From Chiridota heheva (lineage: Eukaryota > Echinodermata > Holothuroidea > Apodida > Chiridotidae), in contig JAIGNY010001673.1 in assembly GCA_020152595.1 (NCBI GenBank), forward strand, positions 470,001 to 534,000: a stretch of 64,000 nt of DNA. Reading direction: 5' to 3'. The translations under genes were made by a program, and so were the position numbers. Below, piece by piece: positions 1 to 12,166 of this stretch (within the stretch, counting starts at the first letter, position 1; the number at the start of each line of letters is the position of its first letter). The notes under the pieces were generated by a model that ran no database searches, was not told the DNA's origin, and saw only the letters and a program-made list of their open reading frames with translations.

Positions 1-781
1 CATTTCCCTTATTTTTCCTAACATTTTGGCTGAGCATGCATGACTGACAACAATTGTTATTGCAGTTTTTAAATGTTTGATTCATTACGCCCAATCCTCA
101 CTCCAAATTTTCAGTAATTTTCACCCGCAAGACCTCCATTTTAGCGGGTATTACTTCTAGACTGCTAGAAGCAATCAAGAAACCCACCACAGATAGTTCA
201 GTGATTGTACGCATCAGTAAATACACTCCCTAATCATCTATATGCACACAATGGAACTTATTGTGAAGAGCCTGGTATTGTAAGATTTGGTTGCTTGCTG
301 GGCCAAGTCATGTGTGTTACGTGGAGCTGAGGATTCATTTTGACTTTTAAAAGGATGTTTTCATCAGTGAGTTTATAAACACTCTGGTGGATTTGGATGT
401 ATAATGGACTGAAAATTTATAGCCAGAGTTTTCATTATGAAAATTGATAAATGTGAAGTAATGATCTGATATAGGCAATATAAGCATGGTTTCATGCCTT
501 TGATGTCTAGTGATCAAACTTTGTATTCATTGTGAACATTTTTTTTCAAGACATTGTTGCCACAAATTTTCTCTTTATATGTACTGTTTTGTATTGTTTT
601 GTAAATCACTTTATTGACATATTTTTTTGGACTAAAAATCTATTACTAATTTGAACCAATCACAACTTCATGTTTGGGCCAATAATCTTGTATTTTCATG
701 AAGAAATACACCTTTCTTGCAGAATATTTTCCAGACATTTTTTGAATGCCACTAAGTCCAAATTTAATCGATACTTATAGT
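1..781. other. Single-copy-looking AT-rich DNA
   Basis: I see no coding frame, RNA gene or tandem repeat here. Stop codons are frequent in all frames. It may be intergenic or intronic. Confidence 0.5.
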
Positions 782-1005
782 CCGGTTTGTACTCCCAATT
801 GGGAGAAACAGTACAGTCGGCAACAGCACTGGAACAGTTTTTGAAGTTGGGGCCAAACATATATCAGTATGGGGCCCAGGTGCTCGCTTATGGGCCCTGG
901 TGGGTCCTGGGCAAAGCCCCGGTGGGTCCTGGGACAAAGCCCGTCAAGGCCCCGGTTTGGGACCAGGGGGCGAAGCCCCTGGGAGCGCTGCGGTTTTAGT
1001 GCATT
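782..1005 (+). repeat. GC-rich dispersed repeat with GGGGCAAAGCCCC-like units
   Basis: The segment starts with GTCCGGTTTGTACTCCC, a word that recurs in altered form at 56654. It then becomes GC-rich, with repeated CTGGTGGGTCCTGGG and GCGAAGCCCC words that fold on themselves. A related piece in the opposite orientation lies at 26546-26612. The short open frame across it (787-999) follows from the GC-rich repeat and is not called as a gene. Confidence 0.5.
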
Positions 1006-1365
1006 TGGGGCTAAAATATAGGCCTAAATGTGTAACAGAATTTTGCATATTGCAACTCTTATAAAATCAATCAAAATTAGTTAAAAATGCCAACCCAAAA
1101 AGGGCAAAAATGCCTAAGAGGATTACACCTTTCCACTTGCATGCATGCTTCCTGCCCAGTTGGAGGAAGAGTTGAGAAATTATTAAAATTAAATTGAAAA
1201 ATTGAAGGAAAATTTTGTAAGATTATTGGGAAATTGGATTAAATATGGCCACATTTCCCAAAAGTTGAAAAAAATTCTGAAAATGACTAAATTTCCAAAA
1301 ATGAGCAATATTACAATTTGCTGATAATTGTAGGAAATTTTCCCAAAAATCAGAAGAAGAAAAAC
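1006..1365. other. AT-rich spacer
   Basis: It is rich in AAAATT and TTCCCAAAAA words. Nothing recognisable before the LINE fragment. Confidence 0.4.
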
Positions 1366-1368
1366 TGC

Positions 1369-1625
1369 CCGAAACTTTGGAATGACTTAGCTCTTTCAAT
1401 CAAATCTGCTCAATCCCTTAAACAATTCCACACCTTGCTTAAGACTCACTTATTTATTTGTACTTTCAAGTCCTCTTTATAATTTTCTTGTTCTTTGTTT
1501 TCTTTATATTTCATGCTTATCTTATTTACACATTTGTATTTATTTTGTTTATATGCATATTTTGTAAGGTGCATTAGAATAAATTATTTAGATAATGCGC
1601 CATATAAGTGTAATAAACTTAAACT
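1369..1625 (+). mobile_element. Non-LTR retrotransposon 3' end (RT C-terminus plus 3' tail)
   Basis: Frame 1369-1482 reads PKLWNDLALSIKSA, then SLKQFHTLLKTHLF, and stops at TAA 1480-1482. This is the usual C-terminal end of LINE reverse transcriptase ORFs (x-LWNxLPxxIRxAxSLxxFKxxLKTHLF). About 90 bp further on, 1566-1610 holds the snRNA-like stem seen at the 3' end of many deuterostome LINEs: TTTTGTAAGGTGCATT, a loop, then AATGCGCCATATAAGTG. Upstream sequence is not recognisable, so the copy is 5'-truncated, as is normal for LINEs. The superfamily (CR1/L2/Jockey-like) is inferred from the motif only. Confidence 0.75.
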
Positions 1626-2117
1626 TGAGTGTACAGCTGGCGATGGTTTTTCCCAACAAAATGGCAATGTAAGCAAAGTCTTGTGACCTCTTGACGTCAG
1701 CTGAAACACCCTTTTAGTTCATTAAATTTGTTAAATTATTAATCTGTCATGTATCCCTGGGGTTAGGTACATGAGCTTGTGGGCCAAGACCATTACATTT
1801 TCTTCATCATTATTTTCCAAATCGTAATTGTCCAACTTGATGATTTTTAGAATCACTGGCTTGATAAAGGATGCATGCAGATCACAGAATAATCAGTTTA
1901 TTCAGTGAGGTAGCATCAACAAAGAAGGGGACCACACAGTGACATTTACAATAGGTGAGATAACCAATTAATCCAACACTATTTCTGAAGTATGGGGCCA
2001 AACCACCTTCCCCTCCCCAGGGTGCCAAGAGCCGATGCAAACCCGGGGGATTCAATTGTTTACATGGCTCTTTTTTTATTATATTCATAGTTGATAACAG
2101 AGAGCCATAGTTGAATT
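1626..2117. other. Spacer without recognised features
   Basis: Low-complexity-free AT-rich DNA. No supported gene. It ends at the left terminus of the palindrome-rich element. Confidence 0.4.
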
Positions 2118-2504
2118 CCCATACAGAAGAAACTAACTTGCAGCAAGCTTGCGACAAGTTAACAATTTTTAGCTTGCGCAAACTTGCTGCAACCTTCCTG
2201 CAACTTGCAGTGTGGCAAGCTTGCAGCAACCTTGCGACAAGCTTGCAGCAAGCTACTATTTAGGACAAACGCAAGCTTGCTAGCTTGCGCAAACTAACAT
2301 TAGCTTGCGCAAGCTAGCAAAATATATTTGCTAGCTTGCAGAAAGTTTTTGCAAGCCTGCAGAAAGGTTTTTAATAGCTTGTGCAAGCTGACAAGTTTGC
2401 ATTTGTCCCAAATACTAGCTTGCTGCAAGCTTGCTGCAAGCTTGTGCAATTTAGAAATTCTTAGCTTATTGCAAGCTTGCGGCAACCTAGGTTTTCTGTA
2501 AGGG
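2118..2504. mobile_element. Palindrome-rich TIR element, copy 1
   Basis: The left end CCCATACAGAAGAAACTA and the right end TAGGTTTTCTGTAAGGG are inverted copies of each other. The interior is almost entirely AGCTTGC and GCAAGCT words, many forming the perfect palindrome AGCTTGCGCAAGCT, so the element can fold into many hairpins. Four relatives are in this window (7718, 47969, 52368, 57843). No coding capacity is evident, which fits a non-autonomous DNA element. The transposase family is not identifiable. Confidence 0.65.
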
Positions 2505-3802
2505 TTAGCTGTTCAAAACGGAATGTGATATATTGCCCAACATACAAGGAGGTTTTAAAGCCTTAGCTCAACCTGTTAGGGTGAGGTTGGTTCTGATATT
2601 AACCCTGATGTTCAAAACAATGACTAAATCAAGGATTTTCAAAAAGGGCAAACCCACCTGACAATACAAAAATTATAAAAATGTTATCACCTTTTTGGGC
2701 TGCCAAAATCATTATTTTTAACAGGTAAACTACAACCCTGGCCTTAGGCCCCCCCAGAATGTTGGCCCAGGGAAAATACCCTTCCCTTCCTCCTTAGCAA
2801 TTGTATACAGACCCTGTTCCATAGTCTGTGTCATTGGTTGGCAAATAATTGCTGAAATTGCTTGTGCATGAGTAATTCTAAAGATATGTATTTATTAATA
2901 AAATCATACAAATTCCTTTAAAGAACTTGGCTATTCTTTAAAGTTTTTGATCTTGTCGTTAATTGTCACCGTGGGATTATTTAGGTCACCTGAAATGAAC
3001 CTGTTCAAGCACCGAGTAGCAGCTTCTCACTTTAAACAAAGGTTGATCTGCCAATTACCTGACTTCAAATAACAAAAGTTGTTTTTCAGTTTGCAGCCAA
3101 CCAGACAGGGAATCTTCATTGACATATACTGCACTGAATAGAATTCCTATTTTGATAAAATCACAAATATGCACAAAATAAAACCAGTATGAAATGGTAC
3201 AAACTGTAGGGCTATCAATCAAAGTCAATATGCCATGTTTACTGACCTGTATGATAAGGCAAATGTTTTGCATCAGTGAACCAATAGATACAAAAATACC
3301 TTCTTTTAATTGTGTATTATCTGTGTGTTACAATAATCATACGTGGAATATTAGATACATTACATATTTGTTAGTCTCTGTTACAAACATACAATTGTAT
3401 TACTAACACATGTCTGACAAGACCCTATTATAGCACTACAGGGACAGCAGATAGGGTCTGGTTGGCCATTGTCCCCCTTCCCCGCTGGGCAAAAAAAAAA
3501 AAAAATCATAAATATAAACAATGAGTATACAGGGGTAGCGAAGTGTTCAAAATAATGAGGGGCTGATGGGGTCAGGTGGCATGTGATAACAATATCAGGT
3601 CGGGTAATGTGATAACACATGTTTACCTAAAATCATTGGGGGGTGGGCTGAATCCCCCAGCCCTCTGCTCCTCCCCCATGTGTAAAAATGATATTTGTAC
3701 CATAGTAAAGGCCGTGCGTTAACGTGGACAGAAAATACAATACAATTGAATTTTTTTTGATTACCTCCATATTTACATATAATAAGTCAATTAACCTTTC
3801 CA
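2505..3802. other. Single-copy-looking DNA
   Basis: Several opposite-strand open frames of about 70-80 codons occur here (3055-3620), but none has protein-like composition or splice context. There is a poly-A run at 3490-3505. No feature supported. Confidence 0.4.
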
Positions 3803-4270
3803 GGTTTCCAAATAGGCCACGCCCACCATTGCAACGCGGTAACTATGTGGGGCAAACAAACCTCAAATCCGCAATCGTGCATTACCAATGTGTTGACATT
3901 TAGCCTAACTTAGATGTTCGTGAGGCCTGCCGCAAGCTTTGGTTCATTTATGGCACTTCTCAGGATCTTTAGAGTTTTTAGCAAATAGGAAAAACAAAAT
4001 TCAGTTTGCTAACTGTTCTGGGTAACAGCAATCAGATTTACAAAGCCCGTAGTGGGCCCGTAAGTGCAATTTTTGTTCATCATTTTGCTGTCACTCGGTC
4101 TGCGTGTGCAGAAATTTGTTTGGTACAGTAAGTTACATTGACTACATCAGTGCACGCCGCTATAGCTAGCTGTACTGTACCAGTACCGCGTAGGATGTTT
4201 GTCCCCATATGCAAATTTTGTTGCTAGGCAAATTCAAGCGGTGATTGGTTAAAACAAGCTGTCAATCATT
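3803..4270. mobile_element. Dispersed 0.45-kb element (CCACGCCCACC...CTGTCAATC), copy 1
   Basis: The sequence runs from GGTTTCCAAATAGGCCACG to AAAACAAGCTGTCAATC. It matches 54321-54768 and 62551-62998 at roughly 80-85% by eye. Conserved blocks are CACCATTGCAACGCGGTAA near the left end, GAGGCCTGCCGCAAGCTTTG in the middle, CTGTACCAGTAC, then GTTGCTAGGCAAATT followed by GATTGGTTAAAACAAGC. The last part resembles an RFX X-box next to a CCAAT box. There is no ORF. It is either a SINE or MITE, or an LTR or promoter-derived relic. Confidence 0.6.
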
Positions 4271-5111
4271 TAAACCCAGAAAGGGTAATTAATAACAGCG
4301 GTGGAAGTGATGTTGCTATCATGTATCAGAATTACCAGTTAAACAATTTTTTTGAATAGGCCTAATTATATCATTTAAGGCCTGTCATGGCAGCAGTGGT
4401 GTAGATCCGTCTAAAAAATGGGGAGGGGGGAGGGATAGTTGTTAATTTTTTCTTCTTCAATTTTACTGTGTGAAAAAAAAATGTTACATAATAGGGGTTT
4501 AGCAAAAAGTGGAGGTATATATGCCCCCATTCCTCCTACCCCCCTCCCCCTCCCCCCACCCTGGAGCTATACCAATATGCAAGACAGACAATACCATGCA
4601 GTTTTGAAATTTGAAAGCTGTTTGATTAATCAGTTCAAATCTCTTTCTATTGTCAGTGATCATGTCAGACATAAAAGTTAAAAATGTGTGTCATATTGAC
4701 AAAATTCTTTCTTGGTTATTTGTTAAAAGGGATGGTTAAGTTTTTTGATCAAATGAATCATGTATGCATATCTAATTGTTTTTTTTAAATTTATGTTTCA
4801 ACTTATTTTTCAATTGTCAGTTTTTCTTTTTCCTTTTGTTTCTATTCACTGTGCACAAGGAATACTCAGTTATTCAACCCTCCAATTGAAAATTACTGAG
4901 AGCATTTTGTGAGCATTTAGTAGACTATTTTGACTGGGTGTAAAATATAAGATTTCCTGATGGCCTCAAATTAGCATCCCATGCATTTGGAAAATAAAAA
5001 AAAACTGCCTCCATGTAAAATAGGTAATAAAAATTGGTTTACAGCTCAATATTTTAATGTATTTTCTGTTTTTTTTAATCCTTGAAAATGATTAAATGTT
5101 CTCTACACCAT
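4271..5111. other. Spacer with G/C-runs
   Basis: AT-rich DNA with short poly-G/poly-C pieces at 4420-4440 and 4530-4560. No gene-like signal was found. Confidence 0.4.
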
Positions 5112-5266
5112 CAGCATAGGAACATGTTCTTTATTGAGGGTGGGGAGGGGGGGCACAAAGAGATGCACTTAGTTCAATGGTAAAAAATTGACTTAGTTGG
5201 GGGTACCATGTAGGTCACTGCAAAATTAGGGGGCATGTTCCCCCCTGTACCCCCTGATCCTATGCT
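5112..5266. mobile_element. Small TIR element, AGCATAGG family, copy 1
   Basis: The ends CAGCATAGGAACATG and GATCCTATGCTC are inverted. The inside has a G-rich start, a TTAGTTxxATGGTAAAAAATT core and a GTAGGTCACTGCA block. The same parts occur in the opposite orientation at 14196-14376. It is too small to code and is likely a MITE. Confidence 0.55.
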
Positions 5267-5603
5267 CTACACCAAGATATTGATTGGAGATAGGCCTATA
5301 TAGCTGGGGTGAGGAGAAGGGGACAATTAAATTGGGAAAGTGTACCAGAATTTGTGTAGGAGAGGGGAATATTAGAGATATTACTTGCTTGTTAGGGTTA
5401 GGTCTCCCTCTCTCTGCTGCCGCCTTTTGAAAAGTTTGGATCTGGAGCAAATGGAGTTATTGGGTATGGGAGGTCATAAGAGGTCCAGGTCATAGGGGCT
5501 TGTAAAAATTAAAAAGGGGATGCTTATTAAAGGCATATGGTGTGTTTAAGATTCGTTCAGGCCCGTATTTGCTCTCTGCGGCCCAGGCAGTGCTTCATCA
5601 AGG
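5267..5603. other. Spacer
   Basis: No recognised feature between the small TIR element and the SINE. Confidence 0.35.
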
Positions 5604-5760
5604 GAACTCTGTGGTCTAGCGGTCAAACTGAAGCATCTGCTTGGTGTACAGCCGAAGGTCATGGGTTCAATCCCCAGTGGGTCTGCATTCACCAGTTTCT
5701 CACAATTGCAGTTCATCATTTGAATGCCACCGTGGACATCGCTATATAATTTTAGCTGTT
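5604..5760 (+). mobile_element. tRNA-headed SINE
   Basis: A tRNA-like Pol III head is visible. Box A is TGGTCTAGCGGT (5612-5623) and box B is GGTTCAATCCC (5664-5674), flanked by complementary acceptor-like ends. The downstream part contains CACCGTGGACATCGCTATA, which resembles the tail of the SINE at 33.0-33.2 kb (CCGTGGACC). The A-B spacing and the poorly paired arms argue against a working tRNA. I call it a SINE or tRNA pseudogene relic. Confidence 0.6.
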
Positions 5761-7717
5761 ATGGAAGGGATTAAAGTGATTAAAGATACCCAGTCTACCT
5801 ACCAGGGTGCAATTTCCTTTCACAAAGGGGGAGGGACATGGGTTCCTATTTCACCACCACAAAGTAGGGTTTTTCACAACCTTAGATATTTCTTGAAATT
5901 TTGCCAAAAAGTGTGGGAGAGGGGGACATTATATGTTCCCCTTCCCCCAGGAATTACAGCCCTGCTACCTACCTGCACCTTTAAATTTTGACCAAAACAA
6001 GCCATAAAATACTTTTAAAATCTTTGGGTATTTTGTCATAAATGGAGTATTTTTTCTGATATCATTGCTTTTCAATGTTTCCCTCTTATTATATCTTTAA
6101 TATGTTTACCAATCAAACTGGGTGGAGGATCTTAAAGTAAATTGACTGAAAATAGTTTTCAATTTGAAGTTCTATTCTATCTTAATCAATGCTTGATGAG
6201 TGACAGTCTCGTGGTGTATTTGGGGGTTACGACACCATCCAATTTTTAACGACGAGTCCTATGCAAACATGGGTGCTGTTTACATCTTTTTTCAAAGGAA
6301 AGAATAGAATAAGAAAGATATAACCTGTTTTTTAATTTTTTTTGTAAAAAAGGAATCAAGTGGGTCTCGTTGAATAGAATCATTGAGATGAACAAAAATA
6401 CACAAACCACCCAGGCGTCCTTACTTGTTTGATCCATCTCAGACATTGGCGCGTTATCACTATATCCGGGGCATAATCCGCAGACAAGAAACCAGCTTTA
6501 ACGATTGTAGAAAAGATAATGTCATGCAGTGTTCTCACTAAGGTCCAAAATTTGGGGTGGATTTTCCCCCCTAGTGTAATTTTTTATGAGGGTGGGGGGG
6601 AAGGGCGGGGGAATTTTTCAAAAAAAGGAAGGTGATTTCTTTTTGGATAGATAACAAAAAAAGGCCAAAAGAAAAAGAAAAGAGAAAAAAGGGGGAAAAA
6701 GGCCAAAAATATCAAAATTTAACTGTAAAAATGCCAAATTTTTTTTTTTTTTTTGTGGCAGGAATTTCCCCCCTCATATTATTTTTGAGCAGGAATTTAA
6801 TAATATATGCAGGAATTCTGCACCATAATGTGAAGACTGATGTCATGTACATATTCTCACTTGAGTGTAAGCTTGCAATCAGACCATATCATGATCAGGA
6901 TCAAGATAAAGTGACTAATCAGAACCCGTGAACATTCTCAGAATAAAAAATTGTCAGATCCGATCGCCTGCAGTGGGTCCGATCTCGAACCCATATTTAT
7001 GTGGGAACAAACCCATCCTCAAAAGAAAAGGTATGATTTCTTACCCTGGTTCTGTCATTTTAAAATTCTTTTTTCACAATTCAAAATGAGATAAAAATCA
7101 GTTCAAATATATCAAGGCTTGTGTTGAATTTGACAAAATCATGTGTACTTTAGTGCGGTTGGCTTTGTTTACCAATGAAGTTGAGATTTTGAGCTGCTTT
7201 TCTGCGGAATTATTAAATGCAAACAAAAAATTGTATGTTAAATGGGGCTGTACAGTCTGCCTGAATGCACAATGCAGGGTCAGTGTTCATAGTGTTTGAA
7301 CTAATATATAATGACATGTTTTTTGAATGAAGGGGAATCAGACTAAATATATTTGAAAGGGATGATTAAGAAAGACCTCATGGCATTTATGGTACCATGC
7401 CAATGCACTGTTTGATTTGGTATACTTTTGACCCCAAACGGGCGCATCCCACACAAATTAGGGGACATGAGTGAAGATCAGGGCCAGATTAATCAAATAC
7501 GGGGCCTGTAGCATTTAGAAATGTGGGGCCCCCTGATCTGATAAAGGATTGTAGTTTTATAGTCATAGTACTATTTAGACCTGCACTTTTGGGGTGACTG
7601 CATTCCTATAGGAAGAATATTGTGTTGTTTACTATGTAGGACTTACAAATGCATTCAGCAACACAATTTTACCTAAGGACCGTGGACCCCTGATAGTGCT
7701 GGCCTGTTGCATGTGCT
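5761..7717. other. Single-copy-looking DNA
   Basis: No recognised gene or element. Poly-G (6590-6612), poly-A/G (6655-6710) and poly-T (6738-6753) runs occur. Open frames of 60-100 codons here look random. Confidence 0.4.
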
Positions 7718-8024
7718 ACCCGTACAGAAATTATAGCTTGCAGCATGCTTGCGACAAGCTAACATTCTTAGCTTGCGCAAGCATGCTGCAAGTGTGTTGC
7801 AAGCTTGCACAAGCTAGCATAAAATATTTATTAGCCTGTGCGAGGTTTGTAGAAAGTGTTGCTAGCTTGTGCAAGCTTGCAGATAGTTTTTGCTAGCTAA
7901 TTTCTCCAAATACTAGCTTGCACGTTTGCTGCAAGCTTGCAGCATGCTTGCGCAAGCTAAAAATTGTTAGCTTGTTGCAAACGTTTTGCAAGCTTGCTGC
8001 ATTTGCTAATATTTCTGGGAAGGT
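7718..8024. mobile_element. Palindrome-rich TIR element, copy 2 (degenerate)
   Basis: It starts ACCCGTACAGAAATTATAG and continues with AGCTTGC and GCAAGCT words. The right end, ATTTCTGGGAAGGT, is a decayed form of the TTTCTGTAAGGGT terminus. It directly abuts the AT-rich satellite that begins near 8040. Confidence 0.55.
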
Positions 8025-8039
8025 TACTTTTGCTTCTAG

Positions 8040-10140
8040 GGTAATCTGGCACTGTTGCAATCTTGTAATACAACTTTTTTATTCTGTCATTAAAATAAGT
8101 GAAAATGTTAAATATTGTGATACAACTTTTTAATTCCGTCATTAAAATAAGTGGAAATGTTAAATCGTGTAATAAAACTTTTTTATTGTCATAAAAATAA
8201 GTGAAATTGTTAAATCTTGTAATACAACTTTTTTATTCTGTTATTAAAATTAAATATAAAATCTGAAAATTTTTATTTCATCATTAAATCTGGAAATGTT
8301 AAATCATACAACATTTATATTCTGCTATTAAAATAATTGAAAATGTTAAATTTTGTAATACAATTTTTTTATTTCTCATTAAATAAAGTGAAAATGTTAA
8401 ATCTTGTAATACAACTTTTTTATTCCGACTTTTAGATAACTAAAAATGTTAAATCTTTTAATACAACTTTTTATTCCATCATTAAAATAAGTGAAAATGT
8501 TAAATCTTGTTTTACAACTTTTTTATTGTCATTGAAATAAGTGAAAATGTTAAATCTTGTAATACGACTTTTTTATTGTCATAAAAATAAGTGGAAATGT
8601 TAAATCTTGTAATACAACTTTTTTATTGTCATTAAGATACCTGAAAATGTTAAATCTTGTAATAAACTGTTTTATTTCATCATCAAAATAAGTGAAAATT
8701 TTAAATCTTGTAATACAATTTTTTTTATTCTGTTATTAAAATAAGTGAAAATGTTAATCTTTAATACAACTTTTTTTATTGTCATTAAAATAAGTGAAAA
8801 TGTTAAATCTTGTAATACAACTTTTTTATTACAACTTTTTAAATTCTGTCACTAAAATAAGTGAAAATGTTAAATCGTGTAAAACAACATTTGATTCTGT
8901 TATTAAAATAATTGAAAATGTTATCTCGTAATACAACTTTTTATTGTCATTAAAATAGGTGAAAATGTTAAATCTTGTGATACAACTTTTTATTGTCATT
9001 AAGATAAGTGGAAATGTTAAATCTTGTAATACAACTTTTTTATTCCATCATTAAAATAAGTGAAAATGTTAAATCTTGTAACGCAACTTTTTATTTCATC
9101 ATTAAAATAAGTGAAAATGGTAAATCTTGTGATACAACGTTTTTATTCCTCATTAAAATTAAGTGAAGATGTTAAATTTTGTAATACAACAATTTTTATT
9201 ACAACTTTTTTATTGCATTATTAAAATAAGTGAAAATGTTAAATCGTGTAATACAACTTTTGATTTTCTCATTAGAATACCTGAAAATGTTAAATCTTGT
9301 GATACAACTTTTTATTTCATCATTAGAATAAGTGAAAATATTAAATCTTGTTATACAAGTTTTTTATTTTGTCATTAGAATAACTGAAAGTGTTAAATCT
9401 TGTAATACAAGTTTTCTATTTCGTCATTAAAATACCTAAAAATGTTAAATCTTGTAATATAACTTTTCTATTTCATTATTGAAATAAGTAAAAATGTTCA
9501 ATCTTGTGATACAACTTTTTATTTCATTATTGAAATAAGTGAAAATGTTCAATCTTGTGATACAACTTTTTTATTTCATCATTAGAATAAGTGAAAATAT
9601 TAAATCTTGTAATACAACTTTTTTATTTCATTATTGAAATAAGTGAAAATGTTCAATCTTGTGATACAACTTTTTTATTTTGTCATTAAAATACCTAAAA
9701 ATGTTAAATCTTGTAATACAAGTTTTCTATTTCGTCATTAAAATACCTAAAAATGTTAAATCTTGTAATATAACTTTTTTATTCCGTCATTAGAATAACT
9801 GAAAGTGTTAAATCTTGTAATACAACTTTTTTATTGTTATTAAAATAACTGAAAATGTTAAATCTTGTAATACAAATTTTTTATTGTTATTAAAATAACT
9901 GAAAATGTTAAATCTTGTAATACAACAATTTTTATTACACCCTTTTTATTCTGTCACCAAAATAAGTGAAAATGTTAAATCTAATAATACAAGTTTTTTA
10001 TTGTCATTAAAATAACTGAAAATATTAAATCTCTTAAAAAAACTTTTTTATTCTGTAATTAAAATAACTGAAAATGTTAAATCTTGTAATACAACTTTTT
10101 TATTTCGTTATTAAAATAACTGAAAATGTGAAAACTCCTG
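8040..10140 (+). repeat. AT-rich satellite, about 50-bp unit, about 40 copies
   Basis: The core unit is about 50 bp and includes GTTAAATCTTGTAATACAAC, then a T-run with ATTGTCATT, then AAAATAAGTGAAAAT. Units vary from about 45 to 55 bp by T-run length, by CATCATT versus GTCATT, and by occasional inserted half-units (for example ATTTTTATTACAAC at 9190 and 9924). It is a tandem array with no conserved frame. The short open frames in it are by-products. Confidence 0.9.
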
Positions 10141-10236
10141 ATGATTTCATAAATTTGGTTAAATAATTGTAACTGCAAATATTCTTTGCAAATTAAATTT
10201 TTACTCCAATAATAGAAAATAAATGAAAAATAATTT

Positions 10237-10490
10237 CTGATTGGTTGAAATATTTAAACAAATACATAAAATACGAACAAGGGTGAAAACATGTTGAAAG
10301 GCTATAGTTATCATCTTAACATGGATACAGTGGAGATCAGAACTACGATATAATCCAATGTTTTTGATTTGTCAAAATGTTAACACAGTCATCGACCATT
10401 GCAGAATTGGCATTGCTAGTATGATTGGGGTTATTGGTGAAGTGCGCTAGCTAGGTCAAGCAATTTTCTTGAGACAAGAATCCATTTTTA
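10237..10490 (-). mobile_element. Fragment of the CCTCTTTAA SINE/MITE family
   Basis: TTTCTGATTGGTTGAAATAT at the left and CTTGAGACAAGAATCC at the right match the ends of the family seen at 18883-19398, 29640-30122 and 61781-62258. The tRNA-like head is not visible. The copy is internally shortened and diverged. Confidence 0.4.
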
Positions 10491-10589
10491 AATGGATAAA
10501 TTAAAGTACAGTAAAAGACATCATGCAACCGATTCATAATGTATCAAAACCTATGAAAAACTGCGACAGAAATGTTTATTGAGAGCAGT

Positions 10590-10622
10590 GATATCTATAT
10601 ATATATATATATATATATAATG

Positions 10623-10654
<32 letters not shown>

Positions 10655-10662
10655 AATACATG

Positions 10663-10739
<77 letters not shown>

Positions 10740-10746
10740 ATATCTA

Positions 10747-10795
<49 letters not shown>

Positions 10796-10880
10796 ATATA
10801 TATATATCTATATTTATCTATATATATATATCTATATCTATTTATCTATATAATATATATCTATCTATTCTATATATATA

Positions 10881-10923
<43 letters not shown>

Positions 10924-10950
10924 ATATCTACTATCTATCTATCTATATAG

Positions 10951-10983
<33 letters not shown>

Positions 10984-11040
10984 TGTATGTATGTATGTAT
11001 GTATGTATGTATATAGATATAGATATAGATATAGATAGAT
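10590..11040. repeat. Composite microsatellite (AT)n-(TATC)n-(AT)n-(ATGT)n-(ATAG)n
   Basis: (AT)n at 10594-10650 is followed by about 19 TATC units (10663-10739), mixed (AT)n/(CTAT) to about 10950, about 14 ATGT units (10954-11012) and ATAGAT repeats to 11040. CTAT-type units on the left and ATAG-type units on the right are complementary, so the tract can fold back on itself. Confidence 0.95.
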
Positions 11041-11460
11041 CAGAATTAAAGGGGTTCTAGATCGAAAAGTGATTGGACAATTTTCCAGAGACTCGCAAAC
11101 ATTCAGCAAAGCATATTGACCCTTGTGGAGCTCGAGCTACAAAAATTCTCTAACACCAATATTTATAGCAAGTAGTTATCATAAACAATAACATTTTATA
11201 ACTTTGGTAGGCAAAACAGGTCAATGAATATTTGAAAAATTCACCATGGGTTCTGGTTTTTTTTTACATACAAATTGGGGTCCAAAATTTGATAACTTTT
11301 CTGTTATATCAAGGGCAAATTTGGACATCCACTTTGAATATTGCACCTGCTCCCCACCACTTACTTATTGGTCTCGTCCACTTTTTAATCAGCGATTTAT
11401 TTCACTCGTCAAAATGATTATAAACTGATATTGATTTTATAATGTGACGGTAGGGTTATT
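11041..11460. other. Spacer between microsatellites
   Basis: Two overlapping short open frames (11232-11428) have no recognisable similarity or splice context. Nothing supported. Confidence 0.4.
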
Positions 11461-11595
11461 GATGGTGGTGGTGGGGGTGGTGGGGGTGGTGGTGGTGGTG
11501 GGGGTGGTGGTGCTGGGGGAGGGGGTTGGTGGTGGTAATGGTGCTATTGGGGTGGTGGATGGTAGTGGTGGGTGGTGATGGCGGTAGCGGCGGCA
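11461..11595 (+). repeat. GGT/GGGT-rich minisatellite
   Basis: Irregular GGTGGTGGGGGT units with several GGGGG runs. The + strand is G-rich and could form G-quadruplexes. Confidence 0.85.
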
Positions 11596-11883
11596 AAAGG
11601 TTTCCTGTATGCTTTAATACATCTCAGTGGACCCATTAATCATCAAAAAGTTTCACCTATATCGTAAGTAAATCACTGTATTAATAAACATTACATTTTC
11701 CTCTATATATTATTCATGAGGCTTTCTCCATAATGTATACTGTATTAAAGGAGCAATAAATATTGCAGTGCACCAACAAATACTAGGATGTTAAACAAAC
11801 TCTTTATGAAAAGCTGGATTCGTACACTATCTACATTAATATATCCCTTTTAAGTTCTATAAAGAGTTGCCTATCCTTAGAAT

Positions 11884-12166
<283 letters not shown>

